NCBI RefSeq assembly: GCF_037038585.1
Contig: NC_092559.1
Coordinates: 10,836,488 to 10,900,487, forward strand
DNA from: Patagioenas fasciata
Taxonomy: Eukaryota > Chordata > Aves > Columbiformes > Columbidae
Direction of reading: 5' to 3'
DNA: 64,000 bases
Position 1 is the stretch's first letter. Each line of letters opens with the position of its first letter. Shown one piece after another: positions 57,266-64,000 of this stretch. The translations under genes were made by a program, and so were the position numbers. The notes below the pieces were generated by a model. That model was not told the DNA's origin. It saw nothing but the letters and a program-made list of their open reading frames with translations, and searched no databases.

Positions 57266-58951
57266 TTTACATTTATGAATGCCAACAGCTGTGCTGTTAA
57301 GAAAACCAGCTAGTTCAATTTACAAGGACATAGATTACAAATAAAAAAAATCAGAATTAAATTTCACAAATGGTACGTATATAATAAAAGGATCATGGCC
57401 TATTAAGACTTAAATTCATTCCCTGCATTTTCTTGATCAGAGTGACAATTGATCTATCAGTCTGTTAGCAATCTCATCATACTGTCCCATAATAGCCACA
57501 GGTTGTTTCTTAGACAAATCTGCAAGTCCAATCGAATGCAGTTAGCTTCTAAGGTTGTCAGAAATTTATTCATCAAAGTCTCTAATTCCATTTTGGTTGT
57601 CATATTTATTGGATATTGTTTTCCCTTACCGGATTGAAGTCCTGTTTCAGTTCTATCAGTGTAGTGTTTTCTTTATCAAAACATTGGCTGTTAATACTAG
57701 TGGAAATACAGCATTCCAAATTTCCTTGGACATGTCTCACTTGCAGCAAGCATATCTTCACCATCCAAGTAGCTTCTTGTGGGCCATGCAACTAAACAGA
57801 ATTCTCAGAAAATGTTATTTGAACTTACAATTTACTTAACAAATCTTGACCCAAGAGATGTACAGGGCTTTCTGGCAGCTACAAGAATTCATATGGTAAA
57901 ACTTTGTTTCAAATTTGGCATTCCATTGGTCTCAAAAAAAAAAAAAAAGGTCTTTCTTTCTTTCTTTCCCACAATCTCAAAAACTATCATGGTGAATTTA
58001 CGAAGAAGTCTTTCACAATTAGTTACCACAGAATAAGTCTATTAACAAATTTTTGGTTTAATTTCCCAGTTTCATTAGAACTACAGATCTGCTAGGGATG
58101 CCTTTAAATTTCACCCCCAGACTGCTCCATTCAGTATTACATCGCTGCAGTGGGGGGGAGAGAAAACCCCCCTTTCACCGCCTTGAAAGTGGGCAGCCAG
58201 GTTTTTCCAATTTTTTTTTTTTTTTTCTCTCTCTTCTTGCTGCAGTTCAGATGTACCAAGGCCACGCAGCTGGCATAATTGCTGGTACGAAGTAGGAGGC
58301 CCTGGCAAAATCCTCAGTTACAATGAGCTGAGTTTATCTTGCAACTTGACACAGACCTGGGATATTTTGCTTTTTTTGTTTTCCCATTTCATTCCAACCA
58401 TAATACACTTTATATGCAATTCCGAGTAGCTCAGCAATAGTTACATTACTTAGCTCCATTTACCTTTTACAATTTACAGATGTCAAAAAACAGTATAATA
58501 AACACAAATCCATTATTCTGTTTTCCTAGATCCAAATCAGTCCATATTCTAGCAACTTTTAAATACAACCTCTTCCAAATTCACATCTATCATAGCATTT
58601 AGTTTTAGTTCCCATACCTCCAACAAATGCATAAATTCAATGCGAATCAAAGTTTAACAACTTAAATTCTTTTCTGGTCTCAAAATTATTAGGTAACAAC
58701 ATAAGCAATTACTCTAATTTGTAAGGATACATCCTAAGGGGGAGCAAGGTAGTACTTGAGTAGCAGAATCGGTTCCCATTTTGTAATTATCTCCCCAAAT
58801 AAAATTATTTTGGTACTAAATATATATATATCTGCAAATTAAAATACTGAGCTCAGATATAAAAACCAAATACCAAGTTCAAATATGCAGATGGATCACA
58901 GTTACACTAATTCAAGACAATATCTCAATTTTTGCATTGCACCTTTGAACT

Positions 58952-59607
58952 TGTCCTGGTTTTGTTGAAAAACAAGTTTCTCTTTTAGTGAATTTTGCCT
59001 GTCAGCTAAAGCCTTCATATTAGCTGCATTTTCCTGGAGAACCAGACACATGTTTTGGTAAACCTAGCAACTGAATGCAAACTTATTGATAAGCACGGAT
59101 GGACATCTCGTGAGAGGGGCAACGAGAAACTGGTGACCCAGAGACTGACCAGTGGTGTATAACATTCCATTCATGTGAATACTTCATATAAAAGTGGGAG
59201 ATCACAAGGATCTCACCCTTTTCCTTTTCCCTTCTGCTTATGGTTGACATTAGGAGAGGACCTTGCTAGTCGTCCCTGCGAACTGAGACCTAGTGAGAGA
59301 CTGAATCCAGCTCCGGTTGGCTACAGAGTCTAATCCAGGACTTTGGGTGCTGGCTCTGCAGTTGCTGAGACTTACAAGATTGGTTTTGTATATTTTGTAT
59401 TATTTTCTCTATTCTTATTAGTAGCATTAGTAAAACATCTTTAATTTTTCCAACTCTCTTCTCTCTGTCCTTCTTTCCCTCCCGATCGCCTGTCCTTAGT
59501 GGGAAGGGGGGAGAGGGAGGGGCAAAAGGGGGAAGTGGGGGGGAGAGGAGGTTAACAATACATCTGCCAGGGTTTTTGTTGTCACCCTGCAATCTAAACC
59601 CTCGACA
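58952..59607 (+). mobile_element. Solo LTR, ERV family B, nested in family-A provirus
   Basis: 656 bp, TGTCCTGG to CTCGACA, with a perfect 5-bp duplication GAACT (58947-58951 and 59608-59612). The family-A plus copy shows the unoccupied site with a single AGTTC at 25426-25430. Very similar to the provirus LTR at 29701. Confidence 0.95.
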
Positions 59608-60593
59608 GAACTGCTTACTACTCAGCCAGATGGAGGTACCTCTGGGTCTCCCTGACAAAACAGGGCAGTGCACGCTGGCGCCCAATTGGCACCCGCTCCC
59701 CCGCCGCCGCAGCAAGCTGGACTGGGCAAGGCTTTTATTAGTGTCTCATCTGGTACGCTACAACTGTTATCCCAAAACCAGGATTCTTTACATGGTGCGC
59801 ATACAAAAGAGCCAAATCAAGCACATCGAGATGAGACACAGCCTATCATAGAGTTGTGCAAGTCTGGATACTGGAATAAAGCTAGCATGCTAGAAAGAAA
59901 AATAACAGTTGCTACACACGAAAATTTTACCATCACATTCACTCAGTAAAGAACTAAATTACTCATGGTCTTCTGTATTATCACAAAACGCACATTTTGA
60001 GTCAACAGATTCTCATGATTTAACAGTTTGTGAACTCATCGTACCATATAACAAAGACCTACCAAAACTGCATCATGGTTAAACAGATACCCACAAAGAA
60101 AACAGGTTAATAAGGAAATCATCTTGCAGACTTTAACAAGTTTACTGTGACCTGTGTGTTGTCAGTTAATTCTCTCTCAGCTTGTTGAAGTTCAAATCGC
60201 TCCGCCTGTAAAACTGTCTGAAATGATTTAATGATCTCTTGTAGAGTTTTTTTTTGTCCTGCTCTTCTCGCCTTAAAAACAACATTAATTGCAACACAGA
60301 GTTTTACTTCAAGATTCTATTCTCTGGGCGCTTTTCCCATTCATCTAACTTACACAGCAGTTAACACTAATTTCAATACTTAACAAGATCCTATTTTCTC
60401 CTATTTCCAAGTGCTTTCCTATGTTGTAAAACACCTCCCAATACCGATTTCTTAGGAACACAACTGAAAACAGTAATTTCTGACCCCATCTTGTAAGTAA
60501 AGACCTTGAGAAGAGGGAGGGAGGGAGGGAAACACAGGGCTGCTTGCAGCGTGAGTCGGAAAAATGGGGAGAAGGTTTTACGGCACAAAACAA

Positions 60594-60872
60594 TTAACTC
60601 ACATTCCTGACAAGCTGCTTGATTTTCAGAGAGGCAATACACAGAAGCATGTAATATGTACTGTAAAACTCGCAAATAACATGTTGATAGCAAACATTAG
60701 TATTCTCTACTGCTAATTTCAAGGCCAGTGCTTCCTTAGCTTCTAAGTTTTCAACCTGCTTATTGATGACATCTTGAAGGTGGTCAATAAATTGCATGTA
60801 ATTCTCATTGGGACCCTGATTAATATCTGTAAATAATTTGGCTGCTTTGTTGGTTTCAGGCACCTCTGTCAT
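60594..60872 (-). pseudogene. ERV A capsid fragment with major homology region
   Basis: INQGPNENYMQFIDHLQDVI again matches the retroviral capsid major homology region. The frame ends at the same place as the plus-strand copy (VRNVS), showing the shared breakpoint. Confidence 0.75.
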
Positions 60873-61121
60873 AGCTTGATATGCGAGGTCTGCTGACTGC
60901 CTCAGGATTTCAGAAACTAATCACGCCTGTTATTGTGATGTGTCAATTAGTGTCTCTTCCAAGAGTTGGGGGATACCCGCCCCTTTCAACGAATCCCCAT
61001 CGTTCCATCCTAAATGATCTATAGCTGTTACATTACATAGGTCTAATTTTGCTTTAGTCTTTCATGGTTTTTATCTGATCTCGGGGAAACATGTACACAT
61101 ACTCTTTTTCCTGTTAACTTT

Positions 61122-61960
61122 TCAAAAAAAAAAAATGCTGCAAACCCTCATCTTCATCCAAGTCATCAGATAACGCGGACTTGAATGGTGCTGTAGAATC
61201 ATTACTAACAGGGGGGTTCGGAAGAGTGCACATTCTCGCCAGTAGTTTCTAGAATCATAATTATTCGTAAAACCTGAGTCCCCAGGCACATCCCCTTTCC
61301 CATCACGATCACCATGACCGCATTGCCGACTGCTGGATTCACTCGCTATTAGCTGATCTAATCTTCCACACAGTTCTTTTGCCCAGTTCTTATCCGGCAA
61401 CTCCTTCTGCTCTCTCGTGGAAGTTGGAGGGTTAAAAGACAATAAAGGCAGATACAAATTGGTAAAAGGATTGATAGTACACTTGTTTACAACTTTAGCA
61501 TTCTCACCTTTCACAGGTTCTTTGGGCAAAGTTGTCTGACTCCAATCCTTTGGACTTGCTATTCTCATCAGGGTTGGGTAATAGTGTAGGAGACCACCTG
61601 CTCGGCATTTTTCCTCCCCCCTGCCCTGGACTGCTGAGCTATAGGGGATGCCAAAAGCACAGTAGGGGATGGAATAGGGACGGTATCAAAGACATGAACC
61701 GGGTAAACTTCACAGCGACTTTCAGGATTCTTATCAGGCTGCAACGCTACAAAAATTCCAGCAGCAGCAGACCATTCAACCTTAAGATCTTTTAAGGTGG
61801 TAATTATAAACTTCGATGTAGTTACTAATGATTTAGCTTCTTTATCTCCATTGCTGACCTTATCCCATAATTTCTGCCCTATATCGTCCCAAAGTTCAAG
61901 TTTAAAAGCCTTCTCGGTTTCTCCCAGGTAGCCGTTAGTTCTACACCAAACTAACAGTCT
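61122..61960 (-). pseudogene. ERV A gag, matrix and spacer part
   Basis: Frame 61568-61122 carries DKNWAKELCGRLDQL and SSRQCGHGD. Upstream to about 61960 the matrix-like segment is visible in pieces (plus-strand CTTTTAAAGCCTTCTCGG region). Colinear with 23208-24060. Confidence 0.7.
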
Positions 61961-62187
61961 ATGTATGTTACTTTCTTAATATTTAAGTCCTCTCACAGAG
62001 AGAATATCAGGAGGAGCTTCACTCTTCCCTCCTCCTGCCCCAGCCGCTCACCTTTTCCGGCGATTTCTTTGACAAATTTGTCTGCGGAATGTCCGTACGC
62101 CTCCTCCCGGTTCTCAGTCCAGCTGATCCACCTCCAGCTGGACCACTCCAGGCTTTTCCCCGATCGTAGTGATACACCGTTCAGAGT

Positions 62188-62205
62188 ATCACGTCGGGGT
62201 CACCA
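62188..62205 (-). promoter_or_regulatory. tRNA-Trp primer-binding site
   Basis: On the minus strand TGGTGACCCCGACGTGAT, an exact match to the avian alpharetrovirus tRNA-Trp site, 2 bp from the 5' LTR. Confidence 0.92.
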
Positions 62206-62207
62206 TT

Positions 62208-62539
62208 TGTTGGAGTGAATAAAGGACTCAGCATTCCAATTCAATGTGAATCACGCAAAGCCATTTATTACAGAAACAAACCTCCTTATATATGCAACTA
62301 TTCTCTGATCACCCGTCCACGCTCCGATCATGCATTCACTGATTGGATATCATCTATGTTCACGAAATGTCCATGCACTGGAGTCTCACCGCTGATAGGT
62401 CCATTGATTTACGTCACGTTGAGGCCTTGTTATTGTAGAGCTGCCTCTCTCAGCAGGTCCTGCTCTCAACTTTTGAGCTGCCCTTGAAATTCCTGGCTGG
62501 TTCAGTAACAAATCTCCATCTAACAGAAACCCCTCCACA
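62208..62539 (-). repeat. 5' LTR of family-A provirus
   Basis: 332 bp with the same ends as 55605-55940; lacks 4 bp near 62453. Confidence 0.92.
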
Positions 62540-62717
62540 GGGGTTGGCCTGATCTCTGTCCCTCTCCCAGCAGTGATGAATGATGGTGATACCAAAAATC
62601 TGAAATTAGTAATAAAATAATTTAATAAAATTAAGGTTCATATATGTTAGGTGTTAGGCACTTACTAGGCATTAAGTAAAAAGAATGGTATTCATTAAGA
62701 TAAGCAGGAGAAGGCTA

Positions 62718-62946
62718 CCCTGTTTCCCCAAAAATAAGACAGGGTCTTATATTAATTTTTGCTCCAAAACTTATTACTTTTTTATATGTATAGCTACCTA
62801 GACACTATTTAAATTGACATTTTTTAATGAACTGTAACTAGGGCTTATTTTTGGCGTAGGGCTTATATTTCAAGCATCCTCAAAAATCCTGAAAAATCAT
62901 GCTAGCGTTTATTTTCTGGGTAGGTCTTATTTTGGGGGAAACAGGG
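62718..62946. mobile_element. MITE with TA target duplication
   Basis: Terminal inverted repeats CCCTGTTTCCCCAAAAATAAG and the reverse complement at the right end (CTTATTTTGGGGGAAACAGGG in part), flanked by TA on both sides (62716-62717, 62947-62948), as for Tc1/mariner-type elements. AT-rich core, no coding capacity. Confidence 0.75.
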
Positions 62947-63159
62947 TAAGACACAATGCGCTTGCTCTTAGAAGACAAGGTGATGAGACCAGCACAAGGA
63001 CCAGTTCAGACTGTCTTTGCGGTTACAAGCCAAATAACAAAGGAACTGTGCCTGCCCAGGACTTGAGGTCAAACAGCAGGGCGGCTGAGAAAGACTTACT
63101 TCCTCCCAGGACTCTCGCAAGACCCCTGACTCATTGAACTGCGCATGTGCTGGGGACAT

Positions 63160-63252
63160 TTACATATAGAATCATATAATCATTTCATTTGCAAGAGATC
63201 CTCAGGTTCACTGAGTCCAACAATAACGTAACTCTAGCACTAAACCATATGT
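63160..63252 (-). mobile_element. CR1 3'-end scrap
   Basis: Reads ATAGAATCATATAATCATTTCA, the start of a decayed CR1 tail, then AGATCCTCAGGTTC and the CTCTAGCACTAAACCAT block typical of the extreme CR1 3' end. Confidence 0.8.
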
Positions 63253-63318
63253 GAAGTGGTTCCAAGAAATGTAATGCATATGTAAAGGATTTCCTGGAAA
63301 TGTAATGAATATGCATGA

Positions 63319-63640
63319 TTGTGGCAGATGCACTCGACCCCCCCTCAGCCAAACCAGCAGCAGTTTGGTCCAGGCTCCAGAGGAGGTAAGGGCCTGAGCC
63401 ATAGCCAGGCCAAGAACTCCTTCCAGGAGACCCACAAGGAAGCAGGATGGCACACTGAATGCCAGTAACTTGTGAGCGCAGTGAGTCTTTTGCATACTTT
63501 TCCTACTGCATGCAATTTGACTACGAGTCAACCACTTCATTCTATGAATATGACAGCCTAGATGAGCCCACTTTGAGCTCTCCCTGCTAAATAAGTGAGC
63601 TGTATGGCAATGGTTTTACTACTCACAGGTCAGTGGATGA
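63319..63640 (+). mobile_element. ERV family E LTR, plus strand
   Basis: Starts TGTGGCAGATGCACTCG and follows the minus-strand LTR at 51040-51367 over its whole length (AAACCAGCAGCAGTTTGG, CAATTTGACTACGAG, TACTACTCACAGG). Ends not fixed by a target duplication. Confidence 0.7.
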
Positions 63641-64000
63641 GCCCAATTCAAGTTCAGTATTAATCATTTAGTTTAAGTAGATGCACACCAAATGTAATGA
63701 ATCATTTAGCGGTATAAAGTAGTATGTTTTTTAATATACTCTTTTCTTTATGTTACTTGGTAAGCTGGATTTGCTAAAATTTTAAGCTGTAAAGTTGAAG
63801 AGAAACTGCCAAATTCATGTATACCGTGATTAAGTTACAAAAGATGTACCCATCATTAACCAATTGACGTGATAAATGCTTTCTGACCATCTGCAAAACG
63901 AGGGGATATTTTTCAAGTTTTAGATCCTTCTGCATGACAAGAGAGAGACAGGAGATTAAGTAATACATTGATTAGAAGCAGAGTTTATATTTAAATAATA
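63641..64000. other. Unassigned AT-rich end of window
   Basis: No feature recognised. Confidence 0.4.

Larger units (their letters stand above)
55605..62539 (-). mobile_element. Full-length family-A provirus in a HINT2 intron, minus strand
   Basis: LTRs at 55605-55940 and 62208-62539, perfect 6-bp duplication GGGGTT (55599-55604 and 62540-62545), polypurine tract and primer-binding site in place. In coding direction: 5' LTR 62539-62208, gag 61960-60594, mosaic middle, RNase H 57265-56828, integrase C-terminal 56818-56594, 3' LTR. A solo B LTR (58952-59607) lies inside. The two LTRs differ at roughly two dozen positions plus one 4-bp gap (hand count), so the insertion is not very recent. There is no RT palm. 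Confidence 0.93.

Overview
The window looks like nuclear DNA from a bird. It is packed with CR1 LINEs, whose 3' ends carry the typical 8-bp tails (ATTCTATG, ATTCTGTG or ATACTGTG units), and with several endogenous retrovirus (ERV) families, two of which use the avian-type tRNA-Trp primer-binding site TGGTGACCCCGACGTGAT. I see no intact host gene. The only recognisable host gene is a broken, intron-containing HINT2-like pseudogene (about 54.9-62.6 kb), preceded by a GC-rich exon-like stretch with a polyadenylation signal that I could not name. Human 9p13, where HINT2 lies, corresponds largely to the avian Z chromosome. A decayed, repeat-choked HINT2 copy therefore suggests a W-linked gametolog or a duplicated relic, which is inference.

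Layout. 1-3.4 kb: AT-rich unique DNA with one palindromic hAT-type MITE. 3.4-6.9 kb: two CR1 copies in tandem, the first split by a solo LTR (family C) and by an unclassified 465-bp insert. 6.9-15.4 kb: mostly unassigned DNA with one CR1 and one CR1 scrap. 15.4-18.5 kb: a long minus-strand CR1. 18.5-22.7 kb: a solo family-B LTR, then the 3' part of a minus-strand ERV (family D: 3' LTR, polypurine tract, integrase) holding another solo B LTR. 22.7-35.5 kb: a plus-strand family-A ERV split by a young CR1 and by a family-B (class III, ERVL-like) provirus with gag and pol. 35.5-39.3 kb: further family-A internal sequence, an inverted junction, then a minus-strand gag of another ERV. 39.3-41.8 kb: CR1. 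42.8-47.9 kb: a CR1 with both ORF1 and ORF2, itself hit by a second CR1 that was hit by a C LTR. 48.4-52 kb: a B-LTR scrap, a family-C provirus with a large internal deletion, and family-E LTR/RNase H remains. 52.1-53.7 kb: a CR1 with an internal (TCTTC)n expansion. 54.9-62.6 kb: the HINT2 pseudogene, with a hAT MITE in one exon and a complete 6.9-kb family-A provirus in one intron, the provirus itself holding a solo B LTR. 62.7-64 kb: a TA-flanked MITE, a CR1 scrap and a second E LTR.

The insertion order can be read from target-site duplications (TSDs). B insertions make 5-bp TSDs (CTATG, GAACT, GACAT), and A and C insertions make 6-bp TSDs (GGGGTT, AGCATC, TCCCTT). Families A and C have related gag segments. 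A copies carry gag, RT-connection, RNase H and integrase C-terminal remnants but no RT palm, so A looks like a defective lineage that was copied in trans. All ERV genes seen here are broken or truncated.
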